This document shows, piece by piece, positions 35,238 through 45,658 of a stretch of 64,000 bases of DNA. The stretch covers positions 183,313,520 to 183,377,519 of the forward strand of contig NC_089491.1 of assembly GCF_036850765.1 (NCBI RefSeq). Reading direction: 5' to 3'. Positions within the stretch are counted from its first letter, which is position 1. Each line of letters starts with the position of its first letter. This DNA comes from Saccopteryx bilineata. Taxonomy: Eukaryota; Chordata; Mammalia; Chiroptera; Emballonuridae. The notes under the pieces were generated by a model. That model was not told the origin of the DNA. It was given only the letters and a program-made list of their open reading frames with translations, and ran no database searches. A program made the position numbers and the translations under genes.

Positions 35238-36699
35238 TGGAGTCCACTGGGTGTGGCTTCTGTGTTCCCCAGGTGTGGTCTGTCTGCCCGCCCGCCACCC
35301 TCTCTGCTGTTGTTGCCTAGGGTGTTCAGGTATGGGCGTTCAGGTACCTGCCCACTGGGGCTGTTGCTGTGGTTTCCGCTTCTACTTCACAGCAGTGGCT
35401 GTGATCATGTGCTCGGGTGTACAAGCCTTGGTGGCCTTGGCCTTCGCCCTCCCCCACGTGTGGCGTTATGCTTGGCCCTGAGTGCAGGGGTGAGCACCTT
35501 TGCTCAGCTGTGGGTCTTTGCCTGATTCCAGGCTTTCACCCCGCCCCTGCAGGAGGAGCCTGATCGTGTGACGGCTGCAAGCCTTGGCTCCACAGGCTGG
35601 GCAGGATTGCGTACCCACACTCAGTAGCGGGACTCCACTGTTCTGGGCTTTTGGTTCCACCCTCGCACAAGGAGCTGGGTCCCAAGTCAGGCCACAAGCC
35701 TCGGTTCATGGGAGGGGCAAGGTTGTGCTCCTGCTCCCTTGCTCAAGGGCAGGCCTCTGCCCTTCCCCCACAGGCTGGATTGTAGGTGGCCCGCAGCTGG
35801 CTTGACCAAGTTGCATGTCCCCTCCTCCCCAGCAGGGCAAGACTGAGCTCTCACCTGGGCCTCAGTGGTGGCCAGGCAGCTTCTACCCTTGCCAACAGAA
35901 CCACACTTCCGTGTCCAGCTGCCGCCCGCCCTGGGGCAAGCCCTCAGCCGTGTTGGTGGTTGCGCTGCAGCTCAGACCCTAACACTCACTACTGTAGTCC
36001 CAAAAGCTCCTTCCTTCTAAGCGGCTCTGCTCTAAGTGCTGCAGGAGAGCTTGTTTGGCTGGTTTCCTGCTTCCCTTTGCTGGTATTGCTGTTTCCAGGG
36101 GAAATAATCACTTCAGATTTGGGGAGTGACTCATCCCAGGGGTTAGGGTGCTGTCTCTCAAAATGTTTCTCCCTGTGCCTCCTAGATTACACTCTCTTCC
36201 TGCTACTCCGGTCCTCTCCTTTCTCCCCATCCCCTGGAGCCCCGGGTGAGTGGTTATGAGAGAGGTTTTCTGCGCAGTCCCTTGAAGAAGAATCCTGGGT
36301 CTGAGAAATTAGTCTTTTTCTCACAAACAGTATCCTGTCTTGTTTCCAGTTAAATACTGTCCATGCGCCTCTTCTAGCCTCTGGGGCTGCAGGCTGTGGC
36401 TTTGTTCCTGGGACTCAGGACCCTCCCCTCTCTGCTAAACTGTCTTCCCACCACATGAGTCTCTCCCGGCTGCCGTTCGCTCCAGGGAGCTGGGCAGCCC
36501 TCTCCGCGTTTCTGCTTTTACTACCAGTCTCAGTGTGGCTTCTTCAGTGTTCTTTGGTTGAAGAGTCCTCTTAGTTTAGTTCAAAGTTGGTTTTTTCAGG
36601 TTATGGTTCTTAAAATTAGTTTGTAATCCACTTTGGTTCTGGGAGGTGGAAGTTGGTACATCCGCCTACTCCATCGCCATCTTGTCTCTCCCAGTTAAA

Positions 36700-37150
36700 G
36701 GTTTTGATTGATGCATTTGTTTCAGATATTTTCAGACATAACTAGCATTTTATTCCTATAGTGAATCTTGTAGGTAGTAGCTTTAGAAACATCAGAATGA
36801 TAATTTTAAAATGTGGTCGTCTGTTATAATTATACACATGGGCTTTACACATCTTGTTAACCTTTACTTTTCATCTTGTTTGTGATTGAACCTGGTTAAA
36901 TGTGGAACAAATATTTCTGGGAAAGCATTAAATCAATTATGAACCAATCACAAAGCAGTATTTATTTTATAGTAGATATAATATAGTCAGAATAAATTTA
37001 CAAAGTTCTTTAGGTTTATTTTTTTTTAAGTTTTTGCTAGAGAACTATTATTTTACTTTTTCTTTCACCACTGGTCATCTGATGAGAAACTGAGTCTAGG
37101 TATTTGAAAATAAGATGAATACAGTTTCAGTAATGCTTAAAATGCTTGGT
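36700..37150. other. Intronic stretch, nothing recognised
   Basis: AT-rich intron 1 sequence between the full-length L1 and the next SINE. No feature is supported. Confidence 0.45.
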
Positions 37151-37160
37151 TTATTGCATT

Positions 37161-37525
37161 TTTTTTTTCTGTATTTTTCTGAAGTTGGAAACGGGGAGGC
37201 AGACAGACTTCCGCATGCACCCGACTGGGACCCACCCGGCACGCCCACCAGGGGGCGATGCTCTGCCCATCTGGGGCATTGCTCTGCCTCAACCAGAGCC
37301 ATTCTAGCGCCTGAGGCAGAGGCTATAGAGCCATCCTCAGCGCCCAGGCCAACTTTGCTCCAATGGAGCCTTGGCTGTGGGAGGAGAAGAGAGAGACAGA
37401 GAGGAAGGAGAGGGGAGGGGTGGAGAAGCAGATGGGCGCTTTTCCTGTGTGCCCTGGCTAGGAATCGAACCCAGGACTCCTGTACACCAGGCCGACGCTC
37501 TACCACTGAGCCAACCAGCCAGGGC
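37161..37525 (-). mobile_element. Bat SINE, family A, antisense
   Basis: Full-length family A copy on the minus strand. The duplication tattgcattttttt flanks it (from 37152 and from 37526). Open frames on both strands here are SINE sequence. The remaining 540 bases before exon 2 show only AT-rich intron sequence. Confidence 0.9.
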
Positions 37526-38094
37526 TATTGCATTTTTTTAAACCAATCATGCTTCAGTTAGAAACAGTATTGTTATTAACATTTTTTGGTAAAGAAACTA
37601 TTTTTAAAGGTTTTTTAAAAAACTTTGATGACTATATAATCAATCTTACAAACCTGTCACGATTGCTTGTCTTACTCCCAAAAAGATAACAGTAAAATAT
37701 AAAAAATAAACTCTTTTGCAAAAAAAGCATTTTTCTTTTTGATATTTTATAGTGCATTTTAAAATTTGTTTTGATATTTATGATTAGCATTTGAATTTTT
37801 GTTCAATTGGCAAATATTTTAATAAAGAAATATTACTTGCGTTTTTCAAAATGCGCTATTAAGGAATTTTTGAAAATGGATTATGCCAATATTTGTCCTC
37901 TAGTAGTAGATATTTATAGAACAATGGAAATAATACTTTATACAAGTGAAATTTTTTTTTCAAATACAGTGACATTAAAGTTATTGTCAATTTTTGAAGC
38001 AGACATATACTTTAATATAAAACGAAATATCAAAAATAATCTCAGTGCTATTTCTTCAGTTCCATGTTTTCCTTTACCAATTTTTCTTTTTTAG

Positions 38095-38222
38095 GTACCT
38101 AGTTGATAGTCGCTGGTTCAAACAATGGAAAAAATATGTTGGCTTTGACAGTTGGGACAAATACCAGATGGGTGATCAAAATGTATATCCTGGACCCATT
38201 GATAACTCTGGACTTCTCAAAG
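38095..38222 (+). CDS. USP15: USP15 coding exon 2
   Basis: 128 bp encoding the end of codon 30 to the first base of codon 73, all in the DUSP domain. The protein reads '[17 protein letters not shown]', '[15 protein letters not shown]' and 'IDNSGLLK', which I recognise as USP15. A strong polypyrimidine tract and 'ttttttag' precede it, and the donor is aag|gtatca. Phase 2 in and phase 1 out agree with the neighbouring exons. The DUSP domain is a protein-interaction module found in USP4, USP11 and USP15; in USP15 it is followed by a UBL and the split catalytic domain, outside this window. USP4 and USP11 are the only plausible alternatives, and the exact residues favour USP15. Confidence 0.96.
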
Positions 38223-38574
38223 GTATCATTCCTTTCTTTCTTTTAGTCAAGTTATAAATGTGTTCATTTCAATATTATAGTCAATGTGTGTAATATAGGA
38301 AATGTTAATGTAAATAAATTGATAAATTAAAAATATTTTTGTATTGTAGACTGACCTGAACTCATATTATTCTCTCAAACTTTGTATTGTGACAAATTCT
38401 TTTATTTATGATGTCATAGAGGTTTATTATTTAAAACTTTAAGTGGAGAATGTAGATTAGAAAGCACTATCTTATTTTGGGGAATGTTGAGTTGTATATT
38501 GTTTTTCATAATGGATACAAGACATTTTTATGTTGGGGAGCACTTAGTATATGTTTCCATTCTTGGTTCTTTGC

Positions 38575-39345
38575 ATTAATAAAGCCCAGTAGAAAATGTG
38601 GGCAAAAGATTTCAACAGATGCTTCACCAGAGAAGTTTTCAAAAAACACATGCAAAGATGCTCAACATCATTAGTCATTAAAGAGATGAAGATGAAAAGC
38701 ACTATGAGGTGCCACTATATATGTATTAAAATGATTAAGTTTTAAAGGCTGATTTATACCAAGTGTTGACAGGGATATAAAGCAAGTGGAACTTTAATAT
38801 ACTGTTTCTGGGAATGAAATAGTCTGGCAATTTCCTAAAACACTGAACATATTTATCATAAGAACCAACCATTCCACTCCTAGGCATTCACACAAGAAAA
38901 ATGAAAGTATATATCCCTATGAAAACTTGCACAAATGTTTATAGCAGTGTTATTTATAATAGAAAAACTTGGAAACAATCCAAAATGCCCATCAACTGCT
39001 GAATGGATAACAAAATAGTACATACTATTTTTATCTAATAGTCTAAATAATGCAGATTGCCTATAGAAACAGAAAACAGATACAATTTTCACATAAAATT
39101 CTAGAACATGCATAGTCTATAGTTGCAAAACACAGATAAGTGGTTTTCTGGCAATAGGACAGTGGACCTAGATGGGCAGGAAGGAGAGATTACAAAAGGC
39201 CACAAGGAAACCTTTGCAAGTGATGGATATGTTTATCATTTTGGTAGAGTTGATGATTTCACACTGGTCTTGATATGATGAAACTTATCAAACTACATTT
39301 TAAATATGTGCAGTTTATTGTATATCAATTATATATCATTAAACA
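38575..39345 (+). repeat. Old L1 (L1M-type) 3' fragment
   Basis: Sense L1 end of ORF2 in decayed form: 'ttcaacagatgcttcaccag', 'gctcaacatcattagtcatt', 'tatttataatagaaaaactt' and 'gcccatcaactgctgaatgg'. It ends near 39345. It is old and 5'-truncated. Confidence 0.8.
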
Positions 39346-39441
39346 CAAAAATAACAGGTATCAACTACTCTGTGTTTAAATTGGGAATGTTTTGTCCTCT
39401 TAAACATAATCATTTTATTTTGGCCACTAGAGACAGATATA

Positions 39442-39680
39442 CTGCTCACAAAATTTAGGGGATATTTCAAAATGAATATGAAGCAATTAAAAAAACATTT
39501 GATTTATTTTTTACTGAACAAGAACATCAGAAAAGCAAATGACAAGTCAAAGAAAGTTGCTCAATTATGCAAATGAGATGCAAAACCAACTTTTATTTCA
39601 TTGGTGAAAATGCTCTATACAAAAGGCTGAAAGTACTGGAGTATCCACACATTCCCTGATCTCCTAATTTTTGTGAACAG
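39442..39680 (+). mobile_element. Tc1/mariner-type MITE, 239 bp
   Basis: Terminal inverted repeats 'ctgctcacaaaatttaggg' (left) and '...ctcctaatttttgtgaacag' (right) differ at a few positions. A TA dinucleotide lies directly outside each end (39440-39441 and 39681-39682), the target duplication of Tc1/mariner elements. There is no transposase frame, so it is a non-autonomous copy. Confidence 0.82.
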
Positions 39681-39727
39681 TAGCTATTTATATTCTGGTA
39701 TATAGCAAAATATTTTACTCGAACTCT

Positions 39728-40027
39728 TTTTTTTTTTAAGTGAGAGGGGGAGGTAGAAAGACAGACTCCACATGCGCCCCTACTGGGATCCACCTGGCAA
39801 CCCCTGTCTGAGGCATGTGCTCGAATCAACAGAGTTATTTCAGTGTCCTGGCCCATGCTCAAACAACTTGAGCCACTGGTGGCTGCAAGAGGAAGAGAGG
39901 GAAGGGGGAGAGGGAGCAGAAGAGAAGCAGATTTTGGCTTTGCTTGTGTTTCCTGACTAGAGATCGAACCTGAGACATCCACACAACCAGGCTGAACTTC
40001 TGTCCACTGAGCCAACTGGCCAGGGCC
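39728..40027 (-). mobile_element. Bat SINE, family D (older A-like), antisense
   Basis: Reverse complement starts 'ggccctggccagttggctca' and keeps the tRNA-like head, but its body differs from family A ('agttatttcagtgtcctggc' region). No convincing target duplication was seen, which fits an older copy. Confidence 0.82.
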
Positions 40028-40104
40028 TCATACTCTTGAATCATTGTGGAAAACAATGTAGCAGTCTTACTTTTAAACTTTTTTCTAAGTTTTCTATGAA
40101 GCAT

Positions 40105-40271
40105 TTTGTTATAGTGACAGAAAAAGGATGTTAGAGTAAAAGGATTTGTGTTTGACCCCAGTCTCAATAATTATCTGTCTGTATGACCTTAGGCAAGTTA
40201 ATCAGTACCTGCATCTATTTAGTAATAACAGCAAAGATACATACTTCATAACAGTGTTTTGAAAATCAATT
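40105..40271 (+). repeat. MIR SINE relic
   Basis: Sense MIR core ('tgtatgaccttaggcaagtt', then 'acctgcatctatttagtaat'). A second MIR-like stretch lies at about 40690-40830 ('gatcttgggcaagttaccca'), on the other side of the family A SINE. Confidence 0.65.
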
Positions 40272-40287
40272 AAGATAACAGAGTTTT

Positions 40288-40661
40288 GGCCCTGGCCGGT
40301 TGGCTCAGTGGTAGAGCATCGGCCTGGTGTGCGGAGGTCCCGGATTCGATTCCCGGCCAGGGCACACAGGAGAAGCGCCCACCTGCTTCTCCACCCCTCA
40401 CCCTCTCCTTCCTCTCTGTCTCTCTCTTCCCCTCCCGCAGCCAAGGCTCCATTGGAGCAAAGATGGCCCAGACGCTGGGGATGGCTCCTTGGCCTCTGCT
40501 CCAGGCGCTAGAGTGGCTCTGGTCGCAACGAGCGATGCCCCGGAGGGGCAGAGCATCGCCCTCTGGCGGGTGTGCCAGGTGGATCCCGGTCAGGCGCATG
40601 CGGGAGTTTGTCTGGCTGTCTCTCCCCGTTTCCAGCTTCAGAAAAATACAAAAAAAAAAAA
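40288..40661 (+). mobile_element. Bat SINE, family A
   Basis: Full-length copy with good A and B boxes. The 16-bp duplication aagataacagagtttt flanks it (40272-40287 and 40662-40677), perfect. A pure A tail suggests a young insertion. Confidence 0.93.
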
Positions 40662-40966
40662 AAGATAACAGAGTTTTCTTACTAATATCTTTACTATACC
40701 TGCCTTTTTCTGTGTACATGATCTTGGGCAAGTTACCCAATTTCCCTGAATATATTTTCTTCTCTAAAATGGATATACCTATTTTATAGGTTTGCTTTGA
40801 GAATTGACTGAGATAACATGGATTTCTGTCTCGTACTACATCCATGCAGGCCTTTTGAATATTTAAGTTTCTTTCACCTTCAGAACATTCTGAAAATATT
40901 TTGCAAATTATCAGTTTTCATCAAGAATCTAAAAATTACAATTAAGGTTTTAAGAAACTGAGCTTA

Positions 40967-41323
40967 GCCTGATCAGGCGGTGGCGCAGTGGATAGAGCAT
41001 TGGACTGGGACTCAGAGGACCCAGGTTTGAAACCCTGAGGTTGCCAGCTTGAATGTGGCTCACCAGGCTTGAACATGGATACTGGCTTGAGCGTGGGATC
41101 ATAGACATGACCCCATGGTTGCAGGCTTGAGCCCGAAGGTCTCTGTCTTGAGCAAGGGGTCACTCACTCTGCTGGAGTGCGCCCCCCCTCCTGTCAAGGC
41201 ACATATGAGAGAGCAGTCAGTAGGCAACTAAGGAGCTGCAATGAAGAATTGATGCTTCTCATCTCTCTCCCTTTCTGTCTGTCCCTATCTGTCCCTCTCT
41301 CTGTCTCTGTCACACACACACAA
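40967..41323 (+). mobile_element. Bat SINE, family B, long variant
   Basis: Starts 'gcctgatcaggcggtggcgc' and carries an extra middle segment ('gggatcatagacatgacccc') shared with the copies at 43668 and 50483 but missing from other family B copies. It ends in a (ca)n tail. Flanks aaactgagctta (40955-40966) and aaactgaactta (41324-41335) differ by one base. Confidence 0.88.
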
Positions 41324-41573
41324 AAACTGAACTTAAGAATTGATACTTTATTTGCATGTGCTATTAAAGTCTGTACCATGAAATTCAGAGATTTTCCATT
41401 TCTGCTCTGTGTGAAACATTTGTCTCAAAGTTTAGTATGATTCTTTGACCATATTTAATCCTGTGACCATAGATTAAGCCTAGACAGAATAATTTTCTCT
41501 TAATCCTTTCAGCATTTTTTTCTGCATCTTGCTTAATTTATATTTTTATATCTAATAAGAATAATATATTCTT

Positions 41574-42214
41574 TTTTTTTTTAAATAATTTTATTTTTTT
41601 AATGGGGTGACATCAATAAATCAGGATACATATATTCAAAGATAACAAGTCCAGGTTATCTTGTCGTTCAATTATGTTGCATACCCACCACCCAAAGTCA
41701 GATTGTCCTCTGTCACCTTCTATCTTGTTTTCTTTGTGCCCCTCCCCACCCCCTATCCCTCTCCCATTCCCCCCTCCCCCCTGTAACCACCACACTCTTA
41801 TCAATGTCTCTTAGTTTCACTATTATGTCCCACCTACGTATGGAATAATACAGTTCCTGTTTTTTTCTGATTTACTTATTTCGCTTCGTATCATGTTATC
41901 AAGATCCCACCATTTTGCTGTAAATGTTCCGATGTCATCATTTCTTATGGCTGAGTAGTATTCCATAGTGTATATGTGCCACATCTTCTTTATCCAGTCA
42001 TCTATTGATGGGCTTTTTGGTTGTTTCCATGTCCTGGCCACTGTGAACAATGCTGCAATAAACATGGGGCTGCATGTGTCTTTACGTATCAATGTTTCTG
42101 AGTTTTTGGGATATATACCCAGTAGAGGGATTGCTGGGTCATAAGGTAGTTCTATTTTCAGTTTTTTGAGGAACCACCATACTTTCTTCCATAATGGTTA
42201 TACTACTTTACAAG
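41574..42214 (-). mobile_element. 5'-truncated L1, antisense, 641 bp
   Basis: The reverse complement is the C-terminal end of L1 ORF2 ('[19 protein letters not shown]') plus the 3' UTR and A tail. A perfect 15-bp duplication gaataatatattctt flanks it (41559-41573 and 42215-42229). It shows the normal L1 pattern, a kept 3' end and lost 5' end, and so contrasts with the elements at 51.3 and 55.2 kb. Confidence 0.93.
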
Positions 42215-42229
42215 GAATAATATATTCTT

Positions 42230-42832
42230 ATTATTGAAATGTTACCAAGAACAATTTGATTTCCCATTTTGATGATTTAAGACTGGCTCAGAATGAGAAA
42301 ATACCCTTTATGTTTTCTATAACTTAATAAACTATTTCTGTGTCTGTACTTTAGAAATTGAAGTAAAAAATCCAATAAACAAATCTCAGATTAGGACTGT
42401 GATGTAGGTATAATTCAAGATCTCTAGCCTGCCCTGTATTAAATTTTTTAGTTTAAACAGCATTTTAAAAGTGGCTTATAGAATCAGAACCACATCTGAA
42501 AATCTAATTCCACTTTAACTCTAGGGAGAAGTCCACATTATGGGCCTTCTGGAATAATGAATTGTTACACAAGATTCCCTTTTCTGATTTCTACTGTGGT
42601 TTCTAGCCCCATGTGCTTGTTATTATGAAAGCTTATTGACTTGTTTTTCAGCTTTCTTCATCAGCTAATGTGAGAAGGACCACTATTCCCATATGACGGA
42701 TCTCTGATACTTAAAATATTTGGGAAATGCTCTATTATAATAACCCTTGGCTAACAATTACATTTTATTATATTTTTAAGATCCTAATAAAGGGAAATTT
42801 ATGATTTTAAACACTGTTGCTTGACTAGTACC
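42230..42832. other. Intronic stretch, nothing recognised
   Basis: AT-rich intron 2 sequence with no supported feature. Confidence 0.45.
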
Positions 42833-42844
42833 AAACATTAAAAC

Positions 42845-43206
42845 ATTTTTTTTATTATTCAGTGAGAGGAGGGGAAGCAGAGAAGGACTCCAGCATGCGT
42901 TCCAACTGGGGTCCATCTAGCAAGCCCCCTAGGGGGCGATGCCCTGTTCATCTGGGCATCCTTATAGCTGGAGCCATTTTTTAGCGCCTGAGGTAGATGC
43001 CATGGAGCCATCCCCAGTGCCAGGGGCTAACCTGCTCCAATCAAGCCATGGCTGCAGGAGGGGAGGAGAAGAGAGAGAGAGAAGCAAGAGTGAGAGGGGT
43101 GGAAAAGCAAATGGGCACTTTTTCTGTGTGTCCTGATGGAGAATCAAACCCGGGACATCTATACACTGGGCCAATGCTATATCACTGAGCCAACCAGCCA
43201 GGGCCT
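42845..43206 (-). mobile_element. Bat SINE, family D, antisense
   Basis: Older A-like copy on the minus strand, bounded by the perfect 12-bp duplication aaacattaaaac (42833-42844 and 43207-43218). Its head lies only about 200 bp upstream of USP15 exon 3. Confidence 0.88.
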
Positions 43207-43413
43207 AAACATTAAAACTTTTTAAAGCAACAGTTTATTTTGAAATATAGAGATTTGGATGTGAAACTCTTCAGAGCTTTCTTTAGAATTTATTTAAATA
43301 CTTAAATTAGTCTTCATGAGTTTAAGTAATTTGTGATATATATATAACCAGAGTATTTAGAGGTATGCATTATTATTTCTTTTTATGTATTGAATTTGTC
43401 TTTCCTTTTGCAG

Positions 43414-43544
43414 ATGGTAATGCCCAGTCACTTAAAGAGCATCTTATTGATGAATTGGATTACATACTATTGCCAACTGAGGGCTGGAATAAACTTGTCA
43501 GCTGGTACACACTGATGGAAGGTCAGGAACCAATAGCACGAAAG
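43414..43544 (+). CDS. USP15: USP15 coding exon 3
   Basis: 131 bp encoding residues 73-116 and finishing the DUSP domain: '[20 protein letters not shown]', then '[20 protein letters not shown]' and 'IARK'. The acceptor is 'ccttttgcag', and the donor aaag|gtatat leaves phase 0, so the next exon, outside the window, starts on a whole codon. The combined three exons give exactly 348 coding bases. Residue 75 is Asn, where I remember Asp in human. No break is seen, so the gene appears functional here. Confidence 0.96.
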
Positions 43545-43667
43545 GTATATATTAAAATAACTAATTAGAAATGTTTTTCTTGAACAATTCACTTTTTATT
43601 GTTAATTTTATAACTCATGAAGCCTTGTCAATTATCTTTGCAATAAAGACCATCAAAATGTTACTGT

Positions 43668-44005
43668 AGCATGACCAGGCAGTTGTGTCAGACTGGGACA
43701 CAGAGGACCCAGGTTCGAAACCCTGAGGTCATCAGCTTGAGTGCAGGTTCATCTGTCTTGAGCACGGGCTCACCAGCTTGAGCACAGGATCATAGATGTG
43801 ACCCCATGGTCACTGGCTTGAGTCCAAGGTCACTGGATTGATCAAGGGGTCACTTGCTCTGCTATAACTCCTGGTTAAGGCACATATGAGAAAGCAATCA
43901 ATGAACAACTGAGGTGCTGCAATGAAGAATTGATGTTTCTCATCGCTCTTCCTTCCTTCCTTCCTGCCTGTCTGTCCCTCTCTCTCTGTTTCTCATTAAA
44001 ATAAA
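43668..44005 (+). mobile_element. Bat SINE, family B, long variant, head partly deleted
   Basis: Starts 'gcatgaccaggcagttgtgt' and then jumps to 'cagactgggacacagaggac', so about 20 bases of the tRNA-like head including the A box are missing. The long middle segment is present and a (ttcc)n-like run lies near its end. The flanks share only 'tactgta'. Confidence 0.8.
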
Positions 44006-44198
44006 ACAATACTGTATACTATATAATAGCAGGTAACACATATGGAGGGTTTACTGTATACCAACCACTATTATGAGCACATAAAAGTAGTCCCTCCTTA
44101 TTCATGGTTTTGCTTTACATGGTTTTAGTTACCTACAGTCAACTCTGATCCAAAAATATTAAATGGAAAAATTTCAGAAGTAAATAATTCATAAGTTT

Positions 44199-44536
44199 TG
44201 TTTTGTTTTATTAGGTGAGAGGAGAGGAGCTAGTGAGACAGATTCCCACATGCCCGCCCAACCAGCATACATCCAACAACCATGTCTTGGGCCAGTGCAC
44301 AAATACCGAGCTATTTTTAGCACCTGAGGCTGATGTGCTTGGTCTAATCGAGCTATCTTCAGCACCCGAGACCATGCTCGAGCCAATTGAGCCGCTGGCT
44401 GTGGGAGGGGAAGAGGGAGAGAGGGGGAAAGGGAGAAAGCAGATGGTTGCTTCTCCTGTGCTCCCTGACTGGTAATTGAACCGGGACATTCATATGCCAG
44501 ACCAACACTCTATCCACTGAATCACCAGCAAGGGCC
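44199..44536 (-). mobile_element. Bat SINE, family D, antisense, inside Tigger
   Basis: Perfect 15-bp duplication ataattcataagttt (44184-44198 and 44537-44551) flanks the copy. The duplicated bases are Tigger sequence, proving insertion into that element. Confidence 0.9.
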
Positions 44537-44584
44537 ATAATTCATAAGTTTAAATTGCATGCCATTAATAAGATGGTGGGGGAT

Positions 44585-44710
44585 TTCAACATGCGATGAA
44601 GTGGGGAGGCAGTCAGACTCTGGCATGCACCTGACCAGGATCCACCTGGCATGCCCACCAGGGGGCGATGCTCTGCCCATTTGGGGTATTGCTCCGTTGC
44701 AGAGCAACAG
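44585..44710 (-). repeat. SINE family A-like fragment between inverted repeats
   Basis: Only the 3' part of the SINE body is present ('ccacctggcatgcccaccag', 'ggggcgatgctctgcccatt'). It is bounded by atggtgggggat (44573-44584) and its exact reverse complement atcccccaccat (44711-44722), not by a direct repeat. Confidence 0.75.
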
Positions 44711-44910
44711 ATCCCCCACCATTTTATTCCATTCTTCACAGGATGTAATTCATTCTCTTGTCTAGCATATCTGTGCTGCTGCATCCACTATGTGCTCGTT
44801 ACTCACTTAGTAGCCGTCTCAGCTATCAGATTGATTGGAGAGAGACTACATTCACATAGTGTTTATTCCAGTATATTGTTATTTGTTCTATTTCGTTTTG
44901 GTTTTTTAAA

Positions 44911-45280
44911 TTTTCTTTTTTTTTTCTTTTCCATGTGAGAGAAAGGGAGATAGAGACAGACTCTAGCATGCACCCCAACCAGATTCACTGGCAACCCCTG
45001 TCTGGAGCTGATGCTGTATTCGTCTGGGGCCATGCTCACATCTTGAGTTATTTTTAGCACCTGAAGTGGAGGCTCCACGGAGCCATCCTCAGTGCCTGGG
45101 GCTGATACACTCAAACTGATGGAGTTATGGCTGTGGTAGAGGAAGAGAGAAAAAGAAAAGGGGGAGAGAGGGGGGTGAAGAAGCAGATAGTCACTTCTCC
45201 TGTGTGCTCTGAGCAAAAATTGAGCCCAGGACATCCACATGCCTGGCTGATGATCTACTGCTGAGCCAACCAGCCAAGGC
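44911..45280 (-). mobile_element. Bat SINE, family D, antisense, inside Tigger
   Basis: A diverged D-type copy whose head inverse 'gagccaaccagccaaggct' ends at 45280. Tigger-like sequence lies on both sides. The target duplication is unclear. Confidence 0.8.
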
Positions 45281-45658
45281 TCATATTTGTTTTTGTTAAT
45301 CTCTTAGAGCACTTAATTTATAAATAAACTTTGTCATCGGTATGTGGGTATGTATAGGAAGAAACAGTATTTATAGATTCAGTACTATTTATGGTTTCAG
45401 GCATCCAGGGGTCCTGAAACATATCCCCTGTGGATAATAGGGGATGACTATATATATTATTAACTAAATTAAACCTCACAGCAAACCCTATGAGATAAGA
45501 ATTATCTCCAATTTATAGGTGAGGAAATGAGGACAGAAGTAGAGAGGTTTAGGGCCTTTCAGAAAGTCACATCAGTTTTCAAACTATGGCAGTCTGTTTC
45601 TTAACCACTATGCAGCACTGCATTTTTAATAAAATAATTAGAAATAAGAAAGAAACTA

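Larger units (their letters stand above)
30232..36694 (-). mobile_element. Full-length L1 retrotransposon, antisense, inactive
   Basis: About 6.46 kb on the minus strand. It has a 5' end (reading 'gggagagacaagatggcgat' from 36694), a GC-rich 5' UTR of about 1.45 kb, ORF1, ORF2 and a short 3' UTR. Target duplications are weak: 'cagttgaggg' at the 3' side and 'cagttaaagg' at the 5' side. All main regions are present in order, but stops and frameshifts break both ORFs. It lies antisense in USP15 intron 1. Confidence 0.93.
8374..38094 (+). other. USP15: USP15 intron 1
   Basis: About 29.7 kb, from the gtgag donor at 8374 to the polypyrimidine tract and 'ttttttag' acceptor ending at 38094. A large first intron is usual for this gene. 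It is filled with L1, L2, MIR, SINE, hAT and piggyBac sequence in both orientations. I found no conserved internal exon. Between about 8900 and 11130 nothing was recognised except a possible sense MIR relic at about 9370-9530. Confidence 0.9.
38223..43413 (+). other. USP15: USP15 intron 2
   Basis: About 5.2 kb between the gtatca donor and the 'tctttccttttgcag' acceptor. It carries an old L1 piece, a mariner MITE, MIRs, four SINEs and a 5'-truncated L1. Confidence 0.92.
44084..45451 (+). mobile_element. Tigger/MER2-type DNA transposon, split by SINEs
   Basis: Starts 'agtagtccctccttattcat', with 'cagtcaactctgatccaaaa' and 'ttcataagttttaaattgc' nearby. It contains 'actcacttagtagccgtctc' and ends 'tgtggataataggggatgac'. 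I recognise these as the ends and middle of a Tigger-family (pogo-like) element of the MER2 type. Visible pieces are 44084-44198, about 44552-44584, 44711-44910 and 45281-45451. SINE sequence fills the gaps. No transposase frame survives. Confidence 0.8.
44030..45620 (-). repeat. MIR SINE relic split by a Tigger transposon
   Basis: MIR-like text at 44030-44083 ('gtttactgtataccaaccac') resumes at 45465-45620 ('aacctcacagcaaaccctat', 'ggtgaggaaatgaggacaga'). The 1.37 kb between them is a DNA transposon and the SINEs inside it. Confidence 0.6.

Noticed and set aside
38575..39345. Possible extra USP15 exon in intron 2
   Set aside because: The frames match decayed L1 ORF2 sequence, and exons 2 and 3 already join in phase without another exon.
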